Below are positions 7,568 to 16,473 of a DNA stretch of 64,000 bases, one piece after another (the first letter of the stretch is position 1; each line of letters begins with the position of its first letter). Source of the stretch: CALCNS01 sp937897315 (GTDB lineage Bacteria > Bacillota > JAAYKD01); the NCBI GenBank assembly GCA_036744005.1, contig DAINOJ010000011.1, positions 1-64,000 on the forward strand, in the 5' to 3' direction. A program made the position numbers and the translations under genes. The notes beneath the pieces are model-generated. The model saw only the letters and a list, made by a program, of their open reading frames with translations, searched no databases and had not been told where the DNA came from.

Positions 7568-8905
7568 TTATTTCTTTAAAAAAGTAGCAATATCGAGAAT
7601 GACCTGATCCGGTATGTTTCCCGGTGTGTTGTATTCACTAACATCTAGCTTCCCATTGCTAGGCATAAATAAGTGATTGAGGTTTTCGTACAGCTTGTAG
7701 GTCACATTCATATGGGTGCCTAAGTAGTCCTGCCATGCTAAAAAATCCACATCGACTTTTACCTGAAAATCCGCGTCTCCCTGCAAAATGAGTATGGGTA
7801 TTTCTAGTTCGGAAATGAGTTTTCCTGTATCGATGGCATTGAGACTCAACCAGTATGAAGCCGGTTGTTGTAATACCAGAGTGCCCAAATCGACCTCAGT
7901 CAGTTTTTTGATTTTTGCCGCTTCCTGCTGCACTTGTGCCAAATATGTCGCTTTATCGGTTGCCGAAAGTGTGGTGTTCAGCGCGAGAGCATCTTTGGTT
8001 TGGTCTACCATAATATCTTCTAGTTTTCGTGGTGTTCCTGCCATGATGACAATATGTGTCACCTCTGGGTTTTCTGTGGCCAAATACGGTGCCAACATAC
8101 CACCCAGACTGTGTCCAATGATGCTAATCTCTGAGTGTGGTAACATTTCTTTGGCTAAGGCAATAGCCGCCATGACGTCGTCGGTCACTTCTTTTTGAAC
8201 TGTGATTTGGTGTAGAGCAGCTTGGTCTTCTGCGGCCGGTGGGTATTGATAATACCGTTTATGGTAACGAATGGACGCAATCCCTTCCGCCGCTAACCCT
8301 TGTGCCAAATCCTTAAAGGGTTGATTCCCTGCCCCCACGGTTTCGTGCATATCCTGAGGTCCGGAACCATGCACCAGAATCACCACCGGAGGATTCTCTT
8401 TTCCTACCGGTATGGTTAAAATGCCCTGGAGTTTCTCCTCCCCGGTTCCGACTTCGATCTCTTGTTCTTCATAGGAATCGGTGATTTGTAAGGGTTCCTC
8501 AATGGAGAAATAATTCAACCAAAGCCCTTCCAATTTGTAATCATGATCCCAGGTAAGTTTGACTTGAATCCCATTGAGCTCATATTGCAAGATGACCGTA
8601 CTCACGGCCCGATTATTTTTGTATTCCACCGCGGTCTTGTAGAGAGTCTGATACGCTCCAATCGGGTCTGCCACCGATTTCCAAGCTCCAATGAGAGCGT
8701 CCTTGCTGAGGGCTTTGCTCATCGTCGCAGAGAACACCTTTATTGTACCATCAAATTGGGCTTTCGCCATTTCTTCTGCGTATCGGTTGCTCAAAGCTAG
8801 TATTTGTGCTTCATCATATACAAAGGTTTCTTTTGGCTTTTGCTGACATCCCGTTATAGTGAAAAGTAATATAAGCAAGATCGCGAACACGTAGTATTTG
8901 CGCAT
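7568..8905 (-). CDS. Lipoprotein alpha/beta hydrolase with N-terminal DUF3887-like domain
   Basis: 445 aa. Signal peptide with lipobox (ILLFTITGC, Cys20), so anchored on the outer face of the membrane. Residues ~30-140 resemble the DUF3887-type domain often fused to such hydrolases. The hydrolase part (about 150-445) has the oxyanion region VILVHGSGPQD, nucleophile Ser in GHSLGG, the acid in ILQGDADFQV and the His in ENLNHLF. Probably an esterase or acylaminoacyl peptidase-like enzyme acting outside the cytoplasm. GGAGAAGCC precedes the ATG. It lies 11 nt downstream of a small membrane protein gene. Confidence 0.88.
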   Translation of the reverse strand: MRKYYVFAILLILLFTITGCQQKPKETFVYDEAQILALSNRYAEEMAKAQFDGTIKVFSATMSKALSKDALIGAWKSVADPIGAYQTLYKTAVEYKNNRAVSTVILQYELNGIQVKLTWDHDYKLEGLWLNYFSIEEPLQITDSYEEQEIEVGTGEEKLQGILTIPVGKENPPVVILVHGSGPQDMHETVGAGNQPFKDLAQGLAAEGIASIRYHKRYYQYPPAAEDQAALHQITVQKEVTDDVMAAIALAKEMLPHSEISIIGHSLGGMLAPYLATENPEVTHIVIMAGTPRKLEDIMVDQTKDALALNTTLSATDKATYLAQVQQEAAKIKKLTEVDLGTLVLQQPASYWLSLNAIDTGKLISELEIPILILQGDADFQVKVDVDFLAWQDYLGTHMNVTYKLYENLNHLFMPSNGKLDVSEYNTPGNIPDQVILDIATFLKK

Positions 8906-8916
8906 GGCTTCTCCTC

Positions 8917-9108
8917 CTATTTTTGGATGAGCATCGCCAACAACGCGGCGAGCCCTAAGAATGCATAGGAAGCACCGATTAGAAGAGGATGGTTTTGTAT
9001 TCCTCCGATATATGCAAAGTAAAATCCGGGCCAGAATAACAAGAACGACCCTTTTAACATGAGAACTCTATACTTTTTTCGCCAAGGTTTTGGGCTTGTT
9101 TGAGTCAT
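8917..9108 (-). CDS. Small two-helix membrane protein, unknown
   Basis: 63 aa. A basic N-terminus (PKPWRKKYRVLM) is followed by two hydrophobic segments (SFLLFWPGFYFAYIGG and LLIGASYAFLGLAALLAMLI), consistent with a small inner-membrane hairpin protein. AAGGAGA lies at proper distance before the ATG, supporting expression. It sits between the lactate permease-like gene and the hydrolase with short gaps (21 and 11 nt), so probably in one operon. No family recognised. Confidence 0.7.
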   Translation of the reverse strand: MTQTSPKPWRKKYRVLMLKGSFLLFWPGFYFAYIGGIQNHPLLIGASYAFLGLAALLAMLIQK

Positions 9109-9129
9109 TAGAAACTCTCCTTTCGAAGC

Positions 9130-10689
9130 TTAGTAGAAGAAGGATAACAGATACACAAAGATCCCGACCAGTAAAACGTTGATCAAGCAATATTTCATAG
9201 TCACTTTCATGATCTCATTCTCTCGGCCATTCAATCCCACATTAGCCGCACCGGTCATGATGGTCGATGGTGCAATAGACACCCCTAAGGATCCCCCTAC
9301 CGATTGAGCTGCTGCCATGAGCACCGCAGATTTCCCTAAGACAAGCGCAGTGTTCTGCTGTAAAACACCAAACATGACATTGGAATTGGTGTTGCTTCCA
9401 GTGATAAAGGAACCCAACACTCCGATGTAAGGTGACACCAAGGGGAAGAACGAGCCAAAGACACTGGCAATTCCTTGCGCAATCAGATGAGTCATGCCCG
9501 AATCACTCATGATTAAGGCCATCATCACCATGGTACCAATTCCCACGCTGGTAGGAATGCATTTATCTACTGTCTTCACTGCAGCTGTTTGTAACAAACT
9601 TTTCTTGGCTCCGGTTCGAGTCACATAAATAGCATATCCCACGAGGGAAGAAAGCAAGAGGATGGGGGCCGGATGCGAAAAGAACTGTATCTTGGAGTAT
9701 TTACTCACCGCAGCAACCACATAGCCAAAGGTGGTTTGCAGCTCTGGGTAGTTTAACCCCCAGTGATACGAACTGAGTGCACTTTTAATGGGTTTGATCT
9801 GAGTTAAAATCGAAACCAAAATCAAGGTATAGTAAGGAGCAAAGGCAATATGAAAGCCCATGGTGTTGGAATCTTGCTTGATTTCACTGGGCTTTTTTTC
9901 TTTCCTCTTCTCTGCTACAGCCCAAAGAATCATCACCAAGCAACCGGCACCCGCTGCCATGAGGGAAGCTAATTGTGCCGTTCCGATGATGTTCATGAAC
10001 CATAAGACAAATGACATGGCAGATCCTGCTGTTAGGATTTGTGGTACACTCTTCTTCACCGCATCCCAGCCACCATAGATATGAGCCACACCAAAACCGG
10101 TAGCAAAAATGCCCACACTGAAGATGATCGCCATCCATGGACCAATGATTTCCCCTGGAATGCCGGTGACGAGTTGTATGGAGTTATATGAAGAGCCCAT
10201 GGAACCAAAGGAAATGGACCAAGAATGCCCAATCAAGCAGGATGCCACCGCTACCAAGGGTTCGAAACCCATTACTACCATAATGGGGGCGACCACAGCC
10301 ACCGGAATACCAAATCCAGCCAATCCTTGTAGCATAGAGGCGAAACACCAGGCTAAGAGCAGAATCATGATGCGCCGGTTCTCTGAGACCCCGGTCATGG
10401 TCTTGCCAATAACCTTTATAGCCCCCGCCCCATCGGCTATGTTATACAGAAATACAGCCCCCCAAATGATGAGGAGCACATATAAGCTAAGGCTTAAACC
10501 TTTGCTGTTGGCTAATGCCATGAGGCGGAAATCGGTTCCAAAAAATACATATGCGATGCCTAAAGCGACAACCCATGAAACCGCACCGACCTTCGATGCT
10601 TCCCATTTGAAAAATAAAATTCCGCTAATCAATACCAATACCGGGGCTATAGCCAGTAGCCAATTTCCGATGGTCAAAGGCATATCCAA
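9130..10689 (-). CDS. lctP: L-lactate permease family transporter
   Basis: 519 aa with about 12-14 membrane segments. The family region WCFASMLQGLAGFGIPVAVVAP, followed by LIGHSWSISFGSMGSSY, and the C-terminal GSFITGSNTNSNVMFGVLQQ plus QSVGGSLGVSIAPSTIM are characteristic of LctP (2-hydroxycarboxylate:H+ symport). The start is TTG at 10689 with GAGAGGA ten nt upstream; an in-frame ATG two codons later is the alternative. Substrate inferred as L-lactate or a related hydroxyacid. There is no lactate dehydrogenase gene nearby to confirm it. Confidence 0.85.
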   Translation of the reverse strand: MDMPLTIGNWLLAIAPVLVLISGILFFKWEASKVGAVSWVVALGIAYVFFGTDFRLMALANSKGLSLSLYVLLIIWGAVFLYNIADGAGAIKVIGKTMTGVSENRRIMILLLAWCFASMLQGLAGFGIPVAVVAPIMVVMGFEPLVAVASCLIGHSWSISFGSMGSSYNSIQLVTGIPGEIIGPWMAIIFSVGIFATGFGVAHIYGGWDAVKKSVPQILTAGSAMSFVLWFMNIIGTAQLASLMAAGAGCLVMILWAVAEKRKEKKPSEIKQDSNTMGFHIAFAPYYTLILVSILTQIKPIKSALSSYHWGLNYPELQTTFGYVVAAVSKYSKIQFFSHPAPILLLSSLVGYAIYVTRTGAKKSLLQTAAVKTVDKCIPTSVGIGTMVMMALIMSDSGMTHLIAQGIASVFGSFFPLVSPYIGVLGSFITGSNTNSNVMFGVLQQNTALVLGKSAVLMAAAQSVGGSLGVSIAPSTIMTGAANVGLNGRENEIMKVTMKYCLINVLLVGIFVYLLSFFY

Positions 10690-10820
10690 GGCGTTTCATT
10701 CCTCTCAAGTTGGTTTATAACCCTATCTTTCGCTTTTGCCTCTGCAATTCCTGCCTTCCCATACCAAAACGGAGGATTCGTTGAAAAACAGCGAAGGAAC
10801 GACCAAAAAACCCATGATAA

Positions 10821-10848
10821 AAGAAAATCCCCCCCGTAAGGGGAGGAC
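10821..10848 (-). terminator. Intrinsic terminator after the TspO-like gene
   Basis: Minus strand: TCCTCCCC, loop TTAC, GGGGGGGA with one mismatch, then ATTTTCTTTT. It lies about 20 nt past the stop of the gene ending at 10868. The rest of the 178-nt gap holds only the lactate permease leader. Confidence 0.75.
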
Positions 10849-10867
10849 TTTCGTTTACTTCAACGTC

Positions 10868-11665
10868 TTATTTGATGAGCGGTTTCTCTCGTTTGGGTAT
10901 CACTAAATAAATCTCGGCAATTAAGAATAAGCATAAGCTAATCAGGGTCGCTGCTATGACACTAAAGTATTGTCCTTTGAATCCGGTTTCCGAGGTGTGT
11001 TTTAACCAGATACCCCCATAGGCCCAGATTAAAACCAAGCCATATGGCATGTTGCGGTGCTTAAGCAGGGTTGCTCCACCAATGAGAACACCCGAGGCGA
11101 GTGTAAGAATCATCCAAATCGGTTCCGACAAACCAAATCGGTTCCATTGGATGTCGACCAAAAGGGTTGTGAGATTCGCAATGGTGGCTATGGTAATCCA
11201 GCCAAAATATACGGAAAACGGTACTTTAATGAACACTTTTTCCAAGAGCGTAAATTTCTCTTTGTACGTCATTTGATTGATAATAATCAAGCACAATAAG
11301 ATGACTAACATGAGGATCATGGTAAGGGGAATCAGGCGATAATGCCACGCAAAAATCCATATGGAATTGGCCAAGGATGATATGGAAAAAAGCACACTGA
11401 TTCTGCGTATCATTTTCTCATGTTTAGGGTTCTTTTGGAACACTCCATGTTGGTATAGGATGTATCCTGCCAAAAGCAAGTATATGACACCCCAAATGCT
11501 AAAGGTGATTCCAGCAGGAGCAAACAAGTTTGGGTAGGAGTCTGACACCTCCCCGGTTGTAATTCCATTGAGAGGTAAAATATTGGCTAAGGCATTGGCG
11601 ACAATCATCACTAAAAACGTCACGGTAGTAACCATCTTTAAGGTAGCCCCTGAGTTCTTATCCAT
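10868..11665 (-). CDS. TspO/MBR-like tryptophan-rich membrane protein (long form)
   Basis: 265 aa with about eight hydrophobic segments. FAPAGITFSIWGVIYLLLAGY near residue 50 and later PFSVYFGWITIATIANLTTLL match the long tryptophan-rich sensory-protein-like family seen in Bacillota, rather than the 150-aa classic TspO also present at 46.8 kb. Role unknown; TspO relatives bind porphyrins and affect tetrapyrrole handling. GGAGGACACACG before the ATG supports the start. It is a single gene between terminators. Confidence 0.75.
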   Translation of the reverse strand: MDKNSGATLKMVTTVTFLVMIVANALANILPLNGITTGEVSDSYPNLFAPAGITFSIWGVIYLLLAGYILYQHGVFQKNPKHEKMIRRISVLFSISSLANSIWIFAWHYRLIPLTMILMLVILLCLIIINQMTYKEKFTLLEKVFIKVPFSVYFGWITIATIANLTTLLVDIQWNRFGLSEPIWMILTLASGVLIGGATLLKHRNMPYGLVLIWAYGGIWLKHTSETGFKGQYFSVIAATLISLCLFLIAEIYLVIPKREKPLIK

Positions 11666-11747
11666 CGTGTGTCCTCCATCAGCGTTTTTTGCTTCTAATT
11701 TGAAGTTCTGCTTTAGAGTTCTCTAAAAAACAATTATTTCCTTCAAA

Positions 11748-12287
11748 CTATGGTATGATTTCCAGCAATGCATCCAATAATTTCTTTAGAGCGGCTTGGG
11801 TGCGTTCATCGGTGAGGTTCCCTTCTCCATCGAACTTGCTGCCCGCGTTGGTGATAAAGACTTCTGGTTTGTTTAATACGTTCATATCCAGTGCGGTCGT
11901 TACTTGGCGTAAGTGATATTGTACTCTAGCACCACCAAACATACCGATGGAAGCACTTAAAATGGCAGTAGGTTTACGGGTGATGACTTTCTTCCCTCGA
12001 GAAATCCAGTCGAGAGCGTTCTTTAAGACCGGAGGAATGGAGTAATTATATTCCGGTGTGGCTAAAATAATGCCATCGGCTGCGGCGATTTTTTCTTTGA
12101 GTTGAACCACTACAGGTGGCAACCCTTCTGCTTCGACATCTTCATTAAAGAAAGGAATCTCTGTTAAGTCCAAAAGTTCTAAGTTTACCTGCGCAGGTAG
12201 TTGGGTTTGCAAGTAGCGCACTGCCATCTTGTTAAAGGAATTCTGACGCAAACTACCATTTAGAGCAACTAAATGAATGGTTTTCAT
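11748..12287 (-). CDS. NADPH-dependent FMN reductase family protein
   Basis: 179 aa, flavodoxin-like fold. The phosphate-binding loop is NGSLRQNSFNKM near the N-terminus (ALNGSLRQNS), followed by the family segments ADGIILATPEYNYSIPPVLKNALDW and IGMFGGARVQ. Such enzymes reduce free FMN or other electron acceptors with NAD(P)H. AAAGGAGAATACC precedes the ATG. It begins 19 nt after the end of apbE, so flavin reductase and flavin transferase are likely co-expressed. Confidence 0.92.
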   Translation of the reverse strand: MKTIHLVALNGSLRQNSFNKMAVRYLQTQLPAQVNLELLDLTEIPFFNEDVEAEGLPPVVVQLKEKIAAADGIILATPEYNYSIPPVLKNALDWISRGKKVITRKPTAILSASIGMFGGARVQYHLRQVTTALDMNVLNKPEVFITNAGSKFDGEGNLTDERTQAALKKLLDALLEIIP

Positions 12288-12306
12288 GGTATTCTCCTTT
12301 CAACTC

Positions 12307-13392
12307 TTAATTGGGCACTGCACCTTGACTCTTGGCTAGTGCAGCAAAACCTTTGGTCATTTCAATGCGACCGTCGTCGAAAATCCATTGAGCCTCCAGC
12401 CCGGGAGTCGCTTCGACAAAGGCACGACTTTCCTCATAGGGTAGTAAGAAGACCTCCGTCGAGTAGAAATCGGCTTTCCCTGAATTTACATTTAGTACAT
12501 TGACCGCGCGATAATAGTTTGCAGGATATAACGTAGCCGGGTCGATAAGATGATGAATGCGCTGGTCTTCTACATAATAATAGCGCTGATAATCCCCTGA
12601 GCTTACCACAGACATGTCATTCACATAGACCGTATCGAGAGTGTTATCATCCCCAAATACATAACGATTGGGGTCTTGCAGACCAACCCCCCACTTGCTA
12701 CGGTCCTTCTCATAAGGTTTTCCCACAGCCCGAATGTTTCCACCAGAGCTGATGATAAATGAATCATACCCTTTGGTGAGTAATTCTTGTACCACAAGCT
12801 CTGTCGCATACCCTTTGGCAACCGCACCTACATCGAGTTTTAACTGTGGATCTAAGAAAGAGACGGTCAAAGTATCCTGATCTAGTACAAGATGGGAAAT
12901 GTTTGTATGTTCTGCTGCTTTCTGCAACTCCTCCAAAGGGGGTAAGCTGGCGTTATCGGGATCATCGATTCCTTGGTTACGATATTCAGACCATATCTCC
13001 AAGACGGCTCCAAAGGCAATATTGGTTTTCCCACTGGTTTGCTGGTTCATGTCCACAGCAAAGTGTAGCATATCGTACAATACTTTATCGACAACCTGAG
13101 GTTCTGCTCCTGCTTTCTCATTAACCGTACGCAGGTTGACTAAGTCTTTATAAGAATGGTATTTGTCAAATAAGCGGTGTAACTGCTCCATGCGCTTCTG
13201 CACGTAAGTCGACATTTCGTCAAATTGTTTTTGGTTCTCGGTATAGGCAATCAATTGAAAACTGGTATCAAATGCACCATCGAAAACATGGCTGTAACGG
13301 GTTCGTTTGGGTTGTATCTGACAAGAGGTTAGTAGAATGATGGATAGCATTAGTAATAAGAGTCTTTTCCCATATTTATTGCTGTATTTCAT
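12307..13392 (-). CDS. apbE: FAD:protein FMN transferase (ApbE)
   Basis: 361 aa lipoprotein: hydrophobic N-terminus with lipobox LLTSCQIQ. The ApbE core includes LDVGAVAKGYATELVVQ, FIISSGGNIRAVGK, VSSGDYQRYY and HHLIDPATLYPAN (metal and FAD binding). ApbE moves FMN from FAD onto Thr/Ser of exported proteins. The longest frame begins with TTG at 13407; TGGGAG eight nt before the ATG at 13392 gives a better start. The preceding gene encodes a lipoprotein with two FMN-binding-like repeats, a likely substrate. Confidence 0.95.
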   Translation of the reverse strand: MKYSNKYGKRLLLLMLSIILLTSCQIQPKRTRYSHVFDGAFDTSFQLIAYTENQKQFDEMSTYVQKRMEQLHRLFDKYHSYKDLVNLRTVNEKAGAEPQVVDKVLYDMLHFAVDMNQQTSGKTNIAFGAVLEIWSEYRNQGIDDPDNASLPPLEELQKAAEHTNISHLVLDQDTLTVSFLDPQLKLDVGAVAKGYATELVVQELLTKGYDSFIISSGGNIRAVGKPYEKDRSKWGVGLQDPNRYVFGDDNTLDTVYVNDMSVVSSGDYQRYYYVEDQRIHHLIDPATLYPANYYRAVNVLNVNSGKADFYSTEVFLLPYEESRAFVEATPGLEAQWIFDDGRIEMTKGFAALAKSQGAVPN

Positions 13393-13445
13393 TTGCACGG
13401 CTCCCAATCAAAAATAATCACTATGGTTAATTTCGTCTTTCCATA

Positions 13446-13479
13446 CAAAAACCCTCCCTCAAATGAGGGAGGGAAATTT
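13446..13479 (-). terminator. Intrinsic terminator after the duplicated lipoprotein
   Basis: Minus strand: CCCTCCCTC, loop ATTT, GAGGGAGGG, then TTTTTG; a perfect 9-bp stem. Partial read-through into apbE remains possible. Confidence 0.9.
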
Positions 13480-13492
13480 TTGTTGTTGTTTG

Positions 13493-14536
13493 TTATTTTG
13501 CCACGGTGAACGCTTCAGCGACAACAGCTAAGTACTCGGTTACGTTAACAGTAACAGAAGCTAGGACATCTTTATCGGTCGGATAGCCTTTTTCGTCAAC
13601 AGCAAATTTGCTGATTTGATCTGCAGTTTTGCCAACCATCCATTTTGCTAAGGCATTGGCTTGCTCATACCATTCTTTGGAGATGCCAGAAGACTTCTTC
13701 ATGTTATACGCTTCTTTGAGTTCTTGTTTGGTCTTCAGTTCGTCTTCTCTGTTGGTGACAACGCCTTTGGCGTCAAATTTGATTTTGACTTGAGCGGTAT
13801 CAATCACAACTCCGACAACTTTGCCATCTTTATCTGTGGCTACAGCAGCTACATAGGTGTCAGCTTGGGCTAAGGGAAGGGTTTCTTTTCCATCTACCAT
13901 GGAATAGCCTTTGGACTTGTTGATTAAGGTTTTAACGCCCAAACCCGCTTTAACGCCATCTTTTACTTCAATGGCATCGGTCCAAGCTTGTTCAACGGCT
14001 TGAATATAACCGGTAACGTTCATGGTTACTTTAGCAACCATATCTTTGTCGGTTGGATATCCATCTTTGTCTACAGGCATCGCTTTGACTTGTTCGATGG
14101 TTTTGCCAATCATCCAAGCTTCAATCGCAGCCATTTGTTCGTTCCATTCTTTTTGAATGCCGGAAGCTTTCTTCATGCCATAATCTGCACCCAAATCGGT
14201 TTTAGATTTGACTTCGGCAGCAACATCAGATGTGACAGCTAAGGCAGCATCAAACGCGATTTTGGTTTGGGCGGTGTCGATGTCGACACTGAGAATCTTG
14301 CCATCTTTGTCGAAACCGACAGCAGCAATGGTGACATCGGCTTGACCAACAGCCGTGACGCCCTCAGCAGCATCTTTGGATTTGGCGATGGACAGAACAG
14401 AACCAAGGCCTAATTTCACGATGGTAGGAGTCGGTGCAGGGGTCGGAGTCGGGGTTGGTGCCGGGGTTTGGTTACAACCAGCAAATAAGCCAATCGCCAT
14501 GACCAGAACCAAAACGATAGATAAAGTCTTTTTCAT
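13493..14536 (-). CDS. Lipoprotein with two tandem FMN-binding-like repeats
   Basis: 347 aa. Signal peptide and lipobox (LFAGC, Cys21), then a Pro/Thr linker (residues 23-38). Two homologous repeats follow, about residues 40-190 and 196-345, each with DKDGK-VxIDTAQxKIxFDA, GMKKxSGIxKEW, WMxGKT and GYPTDKD. Each ends with a stretch that lines up with the flavinylation segment of FMN-binding domains: D165-xxA-KV-T171 and D323-xxA-SV-T329, against D-xxA-GA-T in the protein at 19.3 kb. The next gene is apbE, so it may carry covalent FMN and act in extracellular electron transfer, as PplA does in Listeria. It has its own promoter and terminator. Confidence 0.75.
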   Translation of the reverse strand: MKKTLSIVLVLVMAIGLFAGCNQTPAPTPTPTPAPTPTIVKLGLGSVLSIAKSKDAAEGVTAVGQADVTIAAVGFDKDGKILSVDIDTAQTKIAFDAALAVTSDVAAEVKSKTDLGADYGMKKASGIQKEWNEQMAAIEAWMIGKTIEQVKAMPVDKDGYPTDKDMVAKVTMNVTGYIQAVEQAWTDAIEVKDGVKAGLGVKTLINKSKGYSMVDGKETLPLAQADTYVAAVATDKDGKVVGVVIDTAQVKIKFDAKGVVTNREDELKTKQELKEAYNMKKSSGISKEWYEQANALAKWMVGKTADQISKFAVDEKGYPTDKDVLASVTVNVTEYLAVVAEAFTVAK

Positions 14537-14578
14537 TTTTGTCCCTCCAATAAATTTTGTGGCTCAAACAACGTTCTT

Positions 14579-14607
14579 ATTATAGCACGCAAGCTAACTT
14601 TTGGCAA
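14579..14607 (-). promoter_or_regulatory. Promoter of the duplicated lipoprotein
   Basis: Minus strand: TTGCCA (14607-14602), 17-nt spacer, TATAAT (14584-14579). The rest of the 218-nt gap to 14754 is AT-rich with no gene or clear hairpin. Confidence 0.7.
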
Positions 14608-14754
14608 GTTATTTGTAAATTTTTTCTCGAAGTAAAATATCGTTTTTCTGGTAACTCTTGGCTAAAATACTACTATTTTCACAAAAAGACAACTATTTGT
14701 GATTATCGTAACAATGATTTATTGTATTTTTGACATATGTCAGTAAACCACGGG

Positions 14755-15180
14755 TTACCACTCCTCATAGACGATTTCGTCGGTCCGGATACGCTCTGCC
14801 AAGTTTTTTATATTACGTTCAATCACCTCAATAATGATTTTGAACTCCTCGTCGCTTTTCCCTGTGGGATCTTCCAATCCCCAGTTTTCCTCATAACCGG
14901 CAGGGAAAAACGGGCAATACACGTTGCATCCCATTTTAATGACGATATCACATTCGGGCAATTCGGTGAGAAGCTTCGAGGTTTGAGTGGCTTCCATATC
15001 GATTTCATAGATTTCTTTCATCAAACGCACCGCATCTTGGTTGATTTGTGGCTTGGTTTCGGTTCCCCCGGAGTAGCTTTCGAAGATATTGGCTGCAAAC
15101 CGCTTTCCCAAAGCTTCGGCAATTTGACTTCTGCAAGAATTGTGTACACAGACAAAGGCCACCTTAGGTTTCGGTCTCAT
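14755..15180 (-). CDS. Low-molecular-weight phosphatase / thioredoxin-type arsenate reductase (ArsC-like)
   Basis: 141 aa. The P-loop CVHNSCR (C-x5-R) near residue 12 is the catalytic motif, and the redox cysteines in KMGCNVYCPFFP match the thioredoxin-coupled arsenate reductase branch. It ends with the expected helix. ArsC reduces arsenate to arsenite; alternatively this could be a protein tyrosine phosphatase. The open frame reaches 15213, but AAGGAG seven nt before the ATG at 15180 sets the start. No other ars gene is visible, and the neighbours (HAD proteins, ChrA) suggest only a loose metabolic operon. Confidence 0.82.
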   Translation of the reverse strand: MRPKPKVAFVCVHNSCRSQIAEALGKRFAANIFESYSGGTETKPQINQDAVRLMKEIYEIDMEATQTSKLLTELPECDIVIKMGCNVYCPFFPAGYEENWGLEDPTGKSDEEFKIIIEVIERNIKNLAERIRTDEIVYEEW

Positions 15181-15202
15181 ATGCATTCTCCTTTTGTATC
15201 TT

Positions 15203-16459
15203 TTAGAAAGCACCGTTTGGAATGGACTTCACCACATACGGTCTCTTGGGATTCATGTTCGATATCACCAAATCTGCATTCTCTTTGGGATGATGTTCCG
15301 CAACATATCTTTTCTGTAACGGAATGTACTTGGTTTTGTATCTCTCCAAGAACTCCACCCCATAGAGTGGAACATCTCGTTCTTCTGCTCTTCGTAGGAC
15401 TTCCTCGAATGTGATATCCAGATACACTTTCGTATCGATGTATGAATTCAAAGGAGGCCGAAACAAATACACACCTTCTACTATCAGGAGGGTGTGGGGG
15501 CCAAGGTTCACCTTCACTCTTTTATCAAACAGGTCGGTCTTCAAATTCAAGCAGAGGATTTCTGTCTCGCATCTTCCCTGCTCAAGAAGTGGTTGTAGAA
15601 TCTCTCGAATTAATTTTTGTGTATCAAATCCATGTAAGTAGTACGATTCCTTTTCATTTCCTGCGCTACGAATCGCCTTTGGTTGATGAAAATCGTCCAT
15701 GCTCACCACTTCTGCTTCTAAACCAATGGCTCTCAAATAGCGCTGATAATTCCGCGCAAACGTTGTTTTCCCGGAGGTGTCTACTCCGTTCACACCCAGT
15801 ATTCTTGCCTTGGGTGTCCGTAACCATGTCTTCGTTAGATCATCCATGACCTGGACTTGTTGTACAAAATCCAAAACGTCCTCTAGATTCGCAGCTCGAA
15901 AAGTAGCCGCAGAAAAATCATCCTGTGCTCCAAATCCGTGTGAGACACCGATGGAAGGAAGATGATTCTCGTAGGCGGCCATGAAATCGATGAGGGTATC
16001 ACCCACCAAGACCGCGGTTTCTCCGGTTCTTAAAAAAGATGCGATTGCCGCTCCTTTACTCCGGAAAGGCCGTGCACTCACAATCGTCTGAAAGTATTTG
16101 GCAATACCATTTTGATGTAGTACAGATTGCATAAAGGCATCGTTTCCCGTCGAGCACACAGACAGCCGGTGCCCCTGCTCTTTGAGTCGGCTCAAAACCT
16201 CTTTGGTTCTAGGAAACAAGTCTCCCCCTTGAGTATGTTGCTTTTCATACTCCAGAAATAACGTTTTCAATTCTTTGTAGTCTGCTAATTGAGGAAAGAG
16301 TGTTTTCAAATAGGTATCCATATCCTGATGCAATAGCTGGTATACTTCGGCCTCATCGGGATACGGTAATCCCAAGCGATCACTGATTTGCCTTAAAGCC
16401 GACATCACACTCAAACCCGGCTGATACAGGGTTCCATATAAATCAAAAATGATATGCAT
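15203..16459 (-). CDS. Fusion of HAD phosphatase and uridine kinase-like P-loop kinase
   Basis: 418 aa. N-terminal HAD hydrolase (residues ~1-205): IFDLYGTLY with nucleophile Asp, CSTGN as motif II, and AVLVGDTLIDFMAA as motif IV. C-terminal P-loop kinase (about 215-418): Walker A GVNGVDTSGKTT, VVSMDDFHQP, LLIVEGVYLFRP and RRAEERDVP, resembling uridine/panto-type kinases. AGGAAG precedes the ATG. The fusion of a phosphatase and a kinase in one chain is unusual; the substrate could be a nucleoside or sugar phosphate. It is followed by arsC-like and preceded by a Cof-type HAD gene with short gaps. Confidence 0.85.
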   Translation of the reverse strand: MHIIFDLYGTLYQPGLSVMSALRQISDRLGLPYPDEAEVYQLLHQDMDTYLKTLFPQLADYKELKTLFLEYEKQHTQGGDLFPRTKEVLSRLKEQGHRLSVCSTGNDAFMQSVLHQNGIAKYFQTIVSARPFRSKGAAIASFLRTGETAVLVGDTLIDFMAAYENHLPSIGVSHGFGAQDDFSAATFRAANLEDVLDFVQQVQVMDDLTKTWLRTPKARILGVNGVDTSGKTTFARNYQRYLRAIGLEAEVVSMDDFHQPKAIRSAGNEKESYYLHGFDTQKLIREILQPLLEQGRCETEILCLNLKTDLFDKRVKVNLGPHTLLIVEGVYLFRPPLNSYIDTKVYLDITFEEVLRRAEERDVPLYGVEFLERYKTKYIPLQKRYVAEHHPKENADLVISNMNPKRPYVVKSIPNGAF

Positions 16460-16473
16460 GATTTTCTTCCTTG

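Noticed and set aside
10109..10720. 203-aa open frame on the plus strand, antisense to the lactate permease-like gene
   Set aside because: It lies opposite a clear transporter gene, has no ribosome binding site of note and reads as a low-complexity shadow (Pro/Thr/Met-rich complement of hydrophobic codons).
14419..14470. Short Pro/Thr repeat in the duplicated lipoprotein as possible DNA tandem repeat element
   Set aside because: It is an ordinary PT-rich linker behind a lipobox, not a mobile or regulatory repeat.
14737..15414. 225-aa plus-strand frame across the ArsC-like and HAD-kinase genes
   Set aside because: It is antisense to two genes with intact catalytic motifs and has no family features or own SD.
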